This document shows positions 1 to 11,700 of a stretch of DNA of 64,000 nt, in pieces. Source of the stretch: Tetranychus cinnabarinus. Taxonomy: Eukaryota > Arthropoda > Arachnida > Trombidiformes > Tetranychidae. Within the stretch, counting starts at the first letter, position 1. Every line of letters starts with the position of its first letter. The stretch is from the NCBI GenBank assembly GCA_022266195.1, contig WHVY01000002.1:8819001-8883000 (forward strand), given 5' to 3'. The notes beneath the pieces were generated by a model that was not told the DNA's origin, did not search any database, and worked only from the letters and a program-made list of their open reading frames with translations. The position numbers and the translations under genes were made by a program.

Positions 1-275
1 GTTTTTATTACCTCATTATTGGTTGATTTTAACTGAATCCTGGGATAAACAGCTACTTCTGGTTTTCATGGTTGGATAATTGTTGGTTTGTTTTAATGCA
101 TTTCTTTTCCCTTACAACTTTACCTCAATCTCAAAACGTGTTTAAAACTAGACATACTGTTGATACAAGTGAAGTTTGAGCATGCCGAAGCAACCAGAAA
201 GGAGGATCTGCAAATTAATTGAGAAAATCGCCTCTTGGAATATTTTCATGAGATGCACTTTTTTGAATGTAACTT

Positions 276-800
276 GGGTATGACCGGTAAAGTTTGAGAA
301 TAATTTTTCAGAATTGAATTGCGCCAGTTAGACACCAGTGAGATCCCAGATAATGAGAGTCGCACATAATTAGATAAATTATCAACGATCCCTAAATTCT
401 GAGAAGATAATTCAATTTGAATTTCATCAAATTTCATTTTGATTTCTTTAATTTTCAATTGATTTGATTCGAATTTCTTTCTTGTAATATTAATCAAAAA
501 ACTCACGAAATCATTTTAAGGGGGATTGAAAATCATGAATTAGCTGCCCGATGAATAGTGAAAATAAGCCATTTCACAGTACTCTCATTATCTAAGATTT
601 CACTGTAGAAAATTGTCAAGTTATACCTTGTATAATTGAATATAAGTATAATTGCCTTAAATGGCGTCAAAATCTGATTTTGCCTTTCGTCAAAAATCAT
701 ATATTTTCAACTTCATACAAGGGTTTTGTAGAATCGATAAACTTGACATTTTTGATTCACATTCAAATTTTACATAGTTGATTCATTTTTAGCACATGAT
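276..800. repeat. Related GGTATGACC family sequence
   Basis: The blocks 276-345 and about 600-730 match 3730-3790 and 3560-3660 on the opposite strand. The left end reads GGGTATGACCGGTAAAG. It is a diverged second copy of the same element family. The remaining DNA of 1-1779 is AT-rich with no supported gene. Confidence 0.55.
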
Positions 801-1835
801 AATACAATGAGTGATAATGTTGAAAGAGGTCGCTAAGCCAGCCATTCATGATCTATGTAATCAAGGATACTGAATATACACTTTTCCCTCGAGTTTCTTG
901 CTTTGTTGTTATGCTACTGTTAGGGATAGGCTATTAATAATGTTAATTTAGGGTCAGTTAGTCATTCTTTTCCTCTCATTAAGCTATTTGTCATTGGCTA
1001 TCTAAAGTGATGTCATTGATAAGACTTGTATGATTACCCTTTCAAAATTAAATTACATTCATTAAGTATTTTCTCATCAACATTAACACTTAATTCATAT
1101 TGTCTCGTTAGCCAAATTGGTAACAGTCTAGTTACACGGACACAAGGCGTAACTAGCAAGACTTTTAAATCAATAACCAATCAAGACAATCTGTTTGAAT
1201 TTAATATCAATCAATTAAATGTAAAAATTGAGAATAACTCAATAGAGAAAGATATTAAAGCAATTCTGAAGCGGCTTGCTGGTCAATTTGTTTGACCACA
1301 GATTCAACAATTGATTTAGATTTGAATTTATTTATGTCTCTTTTTTTATTCACTCACCAACATTTTCTAAATTTACATTTCTTTAATAAAAATTAGTTTA
1401 ATAAACCATTTGGTACCTAAAGGCGAGATCTTTATTTATTGCTAAGATTTTTATGTTCATCCTTTGCATTGTCATTCAGAGTAACTTTAGTGGGAAATCG
1501 CGAATTCCACAATTAAAGCCATTAACAAATTTAATGATTCCCGTTGCCCACTTATTCCCTCTTAAAGCTTTTCTCCATTAGGGGAGTCATTAGAGTAAGC
1601 TAATTATTTTAAATGCAAAATTTAGCGGTTTCCCTTGTAGTTCACCTAGATGGCAGTGTAACAGAAATAAACAAAAAACTCGATGAAAAGGTGTAAGCAA
1701 GGTTTGATTCCTGAAAAATTAGCCAAACAAAGTTAAAATTGTAATAAATCAGATTAAAATATGAATTTACTAGTGTCTTTTAAACGGAATGAAGATGCCG
1801 CAGTAGTTAAAAATTATTACTCAGCACAGAAAAGG

Positions 1836-2203
1836 GGGACCGGCTTTTTTCCACCACATCTAACACTTTATCCATCACTATTTTGCAGTCGTTTCACTGT
1901 ATTGTCCACCATTCAAATCCATCACTTTTTGGATATGATGGATTTTATGGATCCTATAAATAGTGGATGTGTCAGAATCGGGTGGTGGACAATCTTTTAA
2001 AGAAAATTGTTTCAAAATGTGGTGGACAAAAGCAACTCTAAAGTGGTACACTATTTTGTTAAGAAAAGTCTCTCTAAAAAGTGATGATGTTTGATTTGTT
2101 TGATTAGGTAGATGTGGTGGGATGGGTTAGATTTGGGTGGTGGACAATATGGTAGACAATACGGTGAGTATACGTGTAAATGTGATGGAAAAAAGCCAGT
2201 CCC
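1836..2203. mobile_element. 368-bp foldback element (MITE-like)
   Basis: Terminal inverted repeats of 24 bp, GGGACCGGCTTTTTTCCACC at the left and ATGGAAAAAAGCCAGTCCC at the right, with a few mismatches. The corresponding place in the right arm near 14815 lacks it, which supports insertion after the arms formed. Confidence 0.7.
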
Positions 2204-2714
2204 AAAAAAGTCATCAAATTTAATAATCATCATTAACTACAACTAACACACATTAAACTTGGGTAAACAATTTTATGGCGAGACAAAAGTGTAATATAAA
2301 ATTGAAACAATCAATAACAATAACCATTAGAATTGTGTTCATTTAAGACCAACTTTCAAGTTTCATGATTAGGGACGTCAAAACCAGCGGTTAGATTTAA
2401 TCGATTTCGGGGCCCAGATATAGTACTAATTTTGACGCTTGAAATTTCCTTTTTTGGCCCAGTTTTAGGGATTATCATAAATGACAAAAATTAATAAACT
2501 ATATTGGATGTGAATGAAAATTTGAGCCGTTAAACAATACGCAAGTGAAATAAGTGAGAATATATTCAGACGTTACCTCTAGAGAATTGTAGACCTGTGT
2601 AATGTATTAAACAACCTAATAAGGTTTTGAGATATTTTCTCACCGCTCAGCAACGGTGAGAAAGTTTTAATTGTTAACCTTTTTTCTTGGCCGCCAATTG
2701 TGCAGTCAATGCTG

Positions 2715-3065
2715 CTATGTACAAGGAAGAATGTATCGTGAAAAGATTGGTCCCATTTATCGAAAAACGCCAAAACTGGCGATATCTATTCTGATCAGAT
2801 GGCGCTAGTTGTCATTACGCAAATGAGACCGTTGAAATCCTCGATAAATATGCATAGAATATGTCAAAAAAATCAAAACCCACCAAATATACCTCAGCTA
2901 AGATCCATCGAAAGGTTTTGGGCTCATTTGAAGCAAAAAGTCTATGCAAAAACTGGTATGCCAACTGGTTTTGGAGCGTTGAAAAGACGTATCAATTCTA
3001 AATTTAAAGAGTTCGATTCTGATTATTTTGATAGACTGTTCGTCCATGAGAAAGAAAAAAATTAG
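2715..3065 (+). pseudogene. Decayed Tc1/mariner-type transposase, C-terminal half
   Basis: Translation across the plus strand gives SDGASCHYANETVEILD, then PPNIPQLRSIERFWAHLKQK, the block containing the last catalytic acidic residue (Glu of IERFW) of DDE transposases of the Tc1/mariner superfamily. Stops and a frame change separate the segments, and the N-terminal DNA-binding part is not found. The element is dead. Confidence 0.75.
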
Positions 3066-3216
3066 CATAGCTGGTGTAAAAGGTCCTCTTGCAGTCATCC
3101 GAATGAACAAATACATGTATTATTGCTAATAAGTAAATTGTACTTTTACTTTGTATTTTTTAATCTGCTGACAAACTTTACCAGACATACCTTATTATAT
3201 GAATATTTATAATACG

Positions 3217-3792
3217 GTATGACCGGGGTTTCGAAGAATCGAAAAATGGCAAAGTTTGGCCTCAAAGTTATTGAAAAAGATGTAATTCGCTTAATATAAC
3301 TCAACATGGTCAATTGAAAGGTTCAGGCCATCGTCAAAACTAAATTTCATGGACATTTGTTCAAAAAAACGGTTTTTCAAGCTTTTAAAAAAGGACTTCG
3401 ATTTCGAATATTTCGAGCAATTATTACAAAATAAAAATGTAAGATCACGTTGCTCCTGTCGATACAATACGATGTTGATGTTGGGTTATATTAAGCGAAT
3501 TACATCTTTTTCAATAACTTTGAGGTCAAATTTCACCATTTTCTGATTCTTCGAAACCCTAGTATGAAGTTGAAAATATATGGTTTTGACTAAAGGCAAA
3601 ATCAGATTTTGACGCCTTTGTCTATTTAAGGTCATAACTCGACAATTTCTGATACAAATTGGTTTATTTTTGCACAAAATGTGCTTGAAAAGTCTACCTT
3701 GTTTTAACGGTTAAATGGTGCCTGTAAGTCCAGTCTAACTGACGCAATTCAATTCTAAAAAATTATTCTCAAACTTTACTGGTCATACCTTA
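3217..3792. mobile_element. GGTATGACC-ended foldback element
   Basis: Begins TACGGTATGACC and ends GGTCATACCTTA. Internal arms 3228-3310 and 3485-3563 are inverse copies. The 3' part is related in inverse orientation to 276-345 and 600-730. Ends of the same type occur near 3171-3193, so this is a dispersed non-autonomous family. Confidence 0.6.
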
Positions 3793-5740
3793 ATACATAT
3801 TGATGACACCCCTCTTTCCTGGTATATATAAGCATATGAGAATGATGAAAAGACCACTTCTGCTCATGAAACATTCAGTAAAATACGTTATACCCTATTC
3901 CATTGTTAACCCCTTAAAAGATATCTGTTTGTATTACTTTTGTCTTGTTAGTGATCTGACTTGTAATGTTCATTAAACTTTCCTCTTAAATATATTCACT
4001 CCTATCATCTTATCCTTACCGTGACCTTATTTTTTGTTACACTTGCAAAGTAACCATTACTATTGTAAACAAAAGTTAGAAGTGAAACTGTCTGAGAGAA
4101 ACTGAAAAATGAAAAAATTGCAATAAAAAGAGTTAGTTTGTTAAAATCGCCATCTTTCGGTTCTTTTTTGTGAATTTCATTAATTTCGGGGTAATGATAA
4201 CTCACCCCGGAATTCATCAAAATGCCTTTAAATGTATTGAAAAGTATCAATATAACTCATTCACCGAAAATTTATCCCTAGCCATGATAATGATGAACCT
4301 TTTCAAATACAGAGAACAGAATTAAATTTTAAAGCAAATTTTGAGCAACAAACTAAAGAGAAACTGAAAAGACTATGGAATGAAGTAGACAAAGAAAATA
4401 ACAAAAATGGCGACTTTTTCTGTCCTTCTTCTGAAAGGTTAACCAAAATTGAACCCAATGTTGCCCAATGTTATCCAATGTTACTCTATAAAGCAAACTA
4501 TATCTATAATGGAAGAGAGGAAGAGGATGGAAGAAGAAGGAAGAAAGAAGATGAAGAGAAGAAAAATTTTGTAAAATGGCTTCCAAGCTGGTTTCCACTT
4601 TCGCTGTTTCAGTTTCACCTTCAGGTTATAGATAATTCATGTTGTATAGATTCATCATTATCATCATCTTGAGTTATTAGCACAAGGACATTTATCCACA
4701 TGAGCAGTTTTCTGCAACTTTTCGTTTCTTTACTTGCACCATGAAATGAAAAAAGAACATTTTTTTCCCTGTAAAGAGGCTTTTCATTTTCTGTCTTCTT
4801 CTCTCAATTTGTTTCATTAATTCGGTTTATTCATCTTTTATCAGTCAGATTCATCAAGTTAGCTTTGCTTCATTATTGTTACTCCACTGCTTTGAATGGG
4901 ATTAAGGCCATGTAAATGAAGACCAATTTTGTCGCTTTAAATCAACAAAGTAGATTAGCAAACAAAATCGAAACATTTCTTTACTGGTTTTGGCGAGTTT
5001 CGATGTACTTTGGAAAGTTGCTCAGAAATTAGTTTTTATCAAATTTTAATATTCTTCTCTTTACAACGAATGAATGTAATATTGAGCACAAACTTCAACT
5101 TGTTAAAATCAAAATTTAATTAGAATCCGCTTTCTTACCTAAAAATATCTAATAATTGCAGTCTCAAAGCCTAACATTATAAGTTCTTCTTTCTTGATGA
5201 TTGTCATATTTTGAAAATTGACTCAGAATCCTCGTCTCAAGCATTTTGCTGTTAAATAATTTCATTGGTATTGGTTGAAAGCAATATTCAAGGCGGATAA
5301 TAGTGCGACCGACTGCCAGTAAATGCTATTTAAACAGTTCATTTATAACATTCCTTTTCAACTCAGTTTCTGAATTCAAGATTTACAAGCCCACACAATA
5401 GTCAATGATATTAACGGGGAATAAGCAAACCTCCATAGAAAGCATAGCATTAATTGAAATAAATACACTACAAGAGTCTACAAACTTTTGGGAAAACCTC
5501 ATACCAACTGGTGCATAGACTGTCACCTATCTTCAGTTTGGTCAACTTTATTCACCAATTCAACTTCATTCCATTTTATTGCTAATGTTTCCTTCGTTTC
5601 TCGTTACTTTTCAATTCTGTGTTGTATTCAAGGACTGCTTATCTTGACAGAACTATCTACTCTAAATTGAACGAAAAATGAGCTAAGCTAAGGCTAGTAC
5701 CATGATGTCATAAAGCCCTTCAATCTGACGAGGGAATCTC

Positions 5741-6553
5741 ACGAGTTGAGTTGTCGTTACAATTCAATTTTTTATGAAACTAAGTGAGATGAAAATTTGA
5801 AATTTTCCAAGATTTTACATTCCATTATGATTGATATATTTAAGTTTTGAACATTTGCAAGGAGTTCAGTGTCCAGCTAATCGGTTGACTCACGAGGGAA
5901 CCCCACGACATGTTAGATCGATATCAAGATTTCATAGGTAGCTATCGGTACATTCGGCCTACTCAAAGACTAATGTAACATGTAGTTGCCATATAGATGC
6001 TACAGAGATTTTTATTCGTTTCATTTGATGCATCTAATGAATGCTCTTGCTATGAAAAGTACGTTTCTGTTTCAAAATTTTACAAATGAAAAAATTAACT
6101 CACAAACTCCCATAGAAAAGCATACAAATTGCAAGTGGAGATGCTGGTAACATTCATATATCTGGATGGTTTGGAAATATAAAAAGAGTTCAAACAATAT
6201 ATCAACAGAAAATTCATTTTACTGGATTACAATCCATTGACTTAGCTCCGGGTGTACCTTTCTTTCTAGAAAAAAGGCGATAAAATGGCGAAATCGAAAT
6301 GGTGGCAGCTATATGTTACATTAGTCTTTGAGAAGGCCGAATGTACCGATAGCTACCTATGAAATCTTGATATCGATCTAACATGTCGTGGGGTTCCCTC
6401 GTGAGTCAACCGATTAGCTGGACACTGAACTCCTTGCAAATGTTCAAAACTTAAATATATCAATCATAATGGAATGTAAAATCTTGGAAAATTTCAAATT
6501 TTCATCTCACTTAGTTTCATAAAAAATTGAATTGTAACGACAACTCAACTCGT
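5741..6553. mobile_element. Foldback element with about 250-bp inverted ends
   Basis: Arms 5741-5995 and 6310-6553 are near-perfect inverse copies (ends ACGAGTTGAGTTGTCGTTAC), with a spacer of roughly 310 bp. No coding capacity in the spacer and no clear target duplication. Confidence 0.75.
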
Positions 6554-8444
6554 CCAGTAATTTCTAGACTAAGTTTATCATGCAAAAATACTGAAGGAAT
6601 GGGAAAATAAGGGTAGCTAAGAATAAGTGTTAATGAACGTGAAATGAGTCTTTTACAAAAATTGAGTACTTTATCGATTAACTGAAGTTGCAATGTCATC
6701 TTTCGGGCAAACACAAAACTTGCCTTCTTTTTGAATTTCCCTCTCAAAGTAACCAAAAAAATAACCAGCTTTTAGCTTAACCAGTCTCAACATTTTGATA
6801 CTATTATAATATCATAGATGGCAGCATGGACTTCACCATAAAGGTTCGCAATTGAACTGTTGTTGTTAAAAACGTTCAACTCTAATGACTTGTCCAATTA
6901 GTAAAGGGCGATTTTTTGAAAAGCCTAATAGCTGCAAAAAAAGTGCATCGAAGTTTCAACTTTGAACTTAGTTTTTCTTTTATTACCATTTGTTTAGAGC
7001 ATCAAAAGACGATTACATTTTGAATAATAGCATTTGATTAAATTTTAATTTCAATTGGGCGTAATTTATTTGTGTTAATAATAATGATAATAGTTGTACA
7101 ATTCACATTGAAAAGAAGCAAATTGAGGATGAAAAGATTGAAATGTCGGAATGGAAATAAAAAGTTATCGGTAAAAATGATGAATAAAAGGTGTAATGAA
7201 AGTTATCGAGATTCATCATGGACTGTGTGTTGCTTCCATCATGCTGTTCACAGTCCAAAGTGAATTTCTTTTCCCTTTATTCACAATTTTCAAAATTGTT
7301 TCAATTTCCATTTTGAGATTTGAATTTTGTTCAATCATCAATTTGGATTCAGTGTGAATCGATGGTGAAGTTGGGAACACACAGGATTGATTAGAAAAGG
7401 TTATTTAGCGATGAAAAATAGAAACAAAAGTAAATTGTTTAAAGCTTTTAATTGATAAACAAAAATCACAATGACAATGTTAATGATTGGTAATCATCTA
7501 CTAATTAAAACTAATTTTACTTTCATTCACATCATCATGATCGTCAAATTTCAAAGTTGGATGTTGAGTAAAAAAAAATGAAGAAGAATGAAATGGAAAA
7601 TAAATAAAATGTAGAAACTCAAAAATGACAGAAATGATCAGTTTAATCATTGGAATAGGAATTGGATCATGATTAGAGTTTAATCTTAATCTTTAGTTGA
7701 CGCAAAAAGAAGGGCAAAAAGGGCAAACTAAATGATGATGTGAATGAATTAAATGAATGAATGAAAAGCAAAAAGCTATTTTTATTTTTTCAAATGTAAA
7801 TTGTGACTATTTAGCTAATGTTGAGTTAATTGTTGATATCTTTTTGTTTCGTTTACTGAATAACAATTGAATCATTATCATTATGGTTAATATCATCATG
7901 TAATGCTATAAATTTTGGTTGATTATTTGTAAGTTGATGAAATTTTGGACCAAAAGAAAATGGGAAAAAAAGTTTTCACTTCCAATAATTGTATTTATAA
8001 CTTATAAATATGTATCTTTATGTATATATTTATATTTTCAGTGTTGACTGTGTGTGTGTGTTTCATTATTTCATCAGTTCAGTTTATCTATTCACTTATT
8101 GCTGATTTGATAAAATGAAATTTTGGTCGGAAATGAAAGGAAGAAAATAGTCGATTTGATGATTGGAAAGTTGATAAAAAAAAGTACGTTACAGTTTGCG
8201 TTGTTGGTCTGTAATTTGTGTGTCAGTGTTGGCCTTGATTTTCCTTGATCCAATGGTGATGATGGTGATGAATGGCGATGGATGATGATTTGTGTCCATT
8301 GATGATGAAAATTGAATGATGACTTGGATTCTTTTGTCGCTATTTTTTTCCTCCAGTTTTGGCAAAGGATGATAAAGTATTTCGAGTATTTTCACCTGTC
8401 GATGGTCTTTGTATATGGTCTTTTGGTCTTTCCATACATTTATG
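6554..8444. other. Ubx 3' flank / probable 3' UTR, no gene seen
   Basis: AT-rich sequence downstream of the Ubx stop (minus strand). It contains several minus-strand AATAAA-type signals (for example TTTATT on the plus strand around 7060-7280 and 7780) and a short GT run near 8048-8060. No reading frame longer than about 60 codons is convincing. The 3' end of the Ubx transcript cannot be placed from sequence alone. Confidence 0.45.
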
Positions 8445-8794
8445 TTATTCGTGTTTCAGGCCATTTGAGTGTTCAGTTATACCTGAACCACTTCGATGGT
8501 TGCGCGATGAGTTGGTGTTGCTTGATTGATTGTTGGATGATGATGATGATGATGTAGACTGAGAAGATTTACTTTGTGCATTGAGCTCTTTGATTGCCTG
8601 AATTTCCTTCTTCTGTTTCATCCGACGATTTTGGAACCAAATTTTAATCTGACGTTCACTTAGACAAAGAGCGTGAGCCAGTTCAATGCGACGTCGACGA
8701 GTCAAATATTGACTTGTGTGAAACTCTTTTTCTAGCTCAAGAGTCTGATAGCGTGTATAGGTCTGACGACCTCTACGACGCAGTCCATTGCCCC
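8445..8794 (-). CDS. Ubx: Ubx, terminal exon: homeodomain and C-terminal tail
   Basis: Homeobox exon of Ubx. The homeodomain runs from RRRGRQTYTRYQTLELEKEF through IKIWFQNRRMK with the invariant W, F, N and R residues of helix 3. It is followed directly by KEIQAIKELNAQ, the UbdA-type peptide in its Ubx form (abd-A has a KELRAVKEIN-like version), which separates it from Antp and abd-A. A Ser/Asn-rich tail of about 40 residues ends at the stop. Variant positions include RRMKQKK where Ubx proteins usually have RRMKLKK, and HTSQYL for HTNHYL. The exon must start near GGNGL; upstream the minus strand is a pure pyrimidine tract, but no AG acceptor exists there. The in-frame join to exon 1 would use TG (ccctg|ggggc). 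About 7.4 kb of intron separates it from exon 1. The frame upstream of 8794 is open but reads intron. Confidence 0.9.
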
Positions 8795-11700
8795 CAGGGA
8801 AACATGTCATACCGACAGGAGATGCGAAAGAAAAAAGCACCATTGAAAGAGAGAGAGAGAAGAAGAAGAGAAGAAAAGGAGTGAAAGAGAAAGGAGAGAA
8901 AGAAAACATCAGATTAGGCAAATGTATTTTTTGGAAACTTTTTTTTTCTTCTTTCGATACTTTTCCATCTTTCAACACTTTGACTCTTTGGACGCAATTT
9001 TTTGTTGTAATAAGCTAATGGCTTTTTTTGAAGGTTACCCATTCAATGTGTTGGGTGAACTATTTGGACAACTAGTGACCATAAAAAGTTTCATCTTTTT
9101 AAAGACAAAAAGTATCCATAACTTTTCTTGTGCTTTTTGTTCATGCTTTTAAATCTTTTCACCTTAAAACGATTACCTTTAGGTAATAATAAAAGTAAAA
9201 AATGTATAAGTAATATAACGGTTATAGAGGCTTACATAAGGTGCTGTTGTCTACCTAAAAGGACCACCAAAGTTAAAAGTGTTTTTTGTTTTTCTCGTTT
9301 CTTTACTTTCTTGGATCATCGCTGTTGAAACTGAGACTAAATATGATAATGGTCAAGCTTTTTTTTCTCTTTTTACTCCACTTTCTCATCTTTCATGGTC
9401 AATCAGTCGGGTGATCAAGTTAAATTGTTGTTCAATACATATTGAGACCAATTAAGGTTAGCAAAAAGTTTTTCAAGAAAAGGTGACTCGAGAGGGAAAA
9501 GGTGAAAAATGATTCTTGTTTTGTCTTCTTTCTTTTCATCTCTTTAAGAGTTTGGACAAAGTTTCAACTAAAATGGTCAAATATGATCGTCATAAATTGA
9601 CTTGAAGGTCACAAATTTGGAGGCTAGAAAAGTGATAAAATGAAAACATAAGGATCCAGATGAGGATGAAGAAGAAGAAACAAACGGAAAGAAAATTGAT
9701 TGTAATTTGTATCAATAGTTTTCCAGTCTTTTTCAGCATTTGTTGCATGATTAAGAGTCATGATGAGCATCTTGCATCTCATCTTGATCATCATTTTCAT
9801 CATCATATCTTTTTCCCTGTGGTTTCTACTTGCCTCTACTCTAACAGTCGTAAAGTTTTTGCCTTCTTTTTCTCTCAGGTCAACTTTGTACAACTTTTCG
9901 CCTTTTCCCTTTACGATTTTATTACTTTACATAAAAGTCAGTCAATCTTTTTTTTCCGTTTCTCCTCATCTTCATCTTCTTACCATTATCTCTTTACTTT
10001 ATCCTCTTATTTCTGTTTCACTTTTTCCTCATCTTCACATCATTCTCATGCTCATAACTTTTTCTCGTTTTTTCTTCTTCTCTTGCCTTTCACTGAGAGT
10101 TCCTAAAGACTTGAAATAAATTTCCTTTAGAGTCTTGCTTTACTAAGAAACATTTTCATTGAGCCCAAACCAAAAACCTAAAAACAGATTATCATCATAA
10201 TCGTTATTGTTATCGTTATCATCTTCATCATCAGTGTAACATTGAGTCCAACAAATAGCTTCAGGATGTTGCCAAGTTTAAACTCTAATATTGAAAACCT
10301 TTTCCTGTTCAACTCTTTGCTTACTCAAGTACGTATATTGCGCGCTTAGCAAAATTCATTTGCCATTCATTTGAGAAAAGTCAAAGTCTATTCAATATTG
10401 AACATTTTAGTGAACATGCTAAAGTTGCTTGCAGATTTCCTGACTTAAATCCTTCGCAAGTTTCCAAAAAAGAAGCACAAGAGACAGACATCTAAGCGAG
10501 AAATTCGTGATTCTGGCCTGGTGTTACTAGGTATCTCGGTACCTTTCTATCGAGGTAATAATCGACAGAAAGAAATCAACACTCCAGATAACCCATTCTA
10601 AAGCTTTGAATAGATTTTGATTCAGAAGAAAAACTTATTTCAAGATTTTCCGTTTGTAGCTATAAAATAGCAAAACTTTTAAATCAATCAAAATAAGACA
10701 CTTTAATTGGTAAAAGATGAACAAATTATTCCAAATCCCATAGACGTGATATTTTTCATTTGAAAAGTAATAATTTTTAATTCAATTTGATTCATCATCG
10801 TTAATGTTTTTTATTTCAATTATTATTTTACGATCATTTACGCAAATTTGCAGGAAAAGAACCCAAAAAAACTACAATTTGATTTTATTCTTGGATAACT
10901 AATAAAATCTGATAAGCATTTTAACCTCTCTCAATCTGAACAAATAATCTTTAAATATTCTCAATTAGTGGTTAGCAAAAGTTGAAAATTTGCATTTCAC
11001 TCATTTCATGTATTCAGATCTATTAGTGCGACCACAAGATAGTTGACTTGAAATGTTGGTCACTTAAGGTTGTAAACTTGACCACAGAGTTGTCTATTTT
11101 TGTCTCATGTCACCCAGAAGACTTGGAGTTGAGAAGCATTCGATGGATGCTTCATTTCAACAATTGACGCAAAAAGTAACATTTATGTACTGCTCGAGAT
11201 TTGAAAATAAACCCAAGTCACTTGTAGACAAGCTAACAAGTTCAGCGTTTTATGCAGATCCATCCTAGATCGGCAACTTGATCACTCATTCTTCTTTCGA
11301 CTTCTTTAGTCATTCTGAGTAACCGCAAAAAAGAGCAGCGAATAGACCGGGAAATACCAAACTGATCGAGATAAAGAGAGATGATGAAAGAGCAGTAAAC
11401 GAATAGCGCTTTCGATATTCTCAGCTTATGCAAGTCAACCACCGCGTGATTGCACTAATAATAGTTAATTTCACTCAAAGTACTGGACAATCTTGATGGG
11501 TTCCAATAGCCAATCAATATTCATTATAAGGCTGAAAATTTTGTCTTAAAACTTTCTTCTTTCTCATAAATTAACGGTTCCTTCAACATTAATCAACTTG
11601 ATTGCTATTATTATTCATAAAATGTAATTTTTCTCTCGTTTTGCTGCTTTTAAATTTACATTTTTTTCTTCCTTTTTTCTGAATTTCTTTTTTCGGACTT

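Larger units (their letters stand above)
2370..4282. mobile_element. 1.9-kb insertion with 6-bp target duplication
   Basis: Flanked by CATGAT on both sides (2364-2369 and 4283-4288). The right arm of the inverted repeat has the uninterrupted site (TTTCATGATAATGATG). The insertion starts TAGGGA and ends TCCCTAGC, a short inverted terminus. It is composite: it carries a decayed mariner/Tc1-type transposase and a hairpin at 3217-3792. Confidence 0.7.
1780..5420. repeat. Left arm of large inverted repeat (with insertions)
   Basis: Inverse match to about 13380-14860. Homologous blocks are 1780-1834, 2204-2369 and 4289-5420. The arm is interrupted by a foldback element (1836-2203) and a larger insertion (2370-4282), both absent from the right arm. 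The loop holds the Ubx homeobox exon. Confidence 0.8.

Noticed and set aside
8795..8978. Upstream extension of the Ubx homeobox frame
   Set aside because: It reads a polypyrimidine tract (Phe/Leu/Ser-rich) and begins at a non-ATG codon; it is intron.
9660..10119. Two overlapping plus-strand frames of 119-148 codons
   Set aside because: Ser/Phe/Leu-rich translation of a pyrimidine-rich tract inside the Ubx intron; overlapping frames are both open only because stops are rare in CT-rich DNA.
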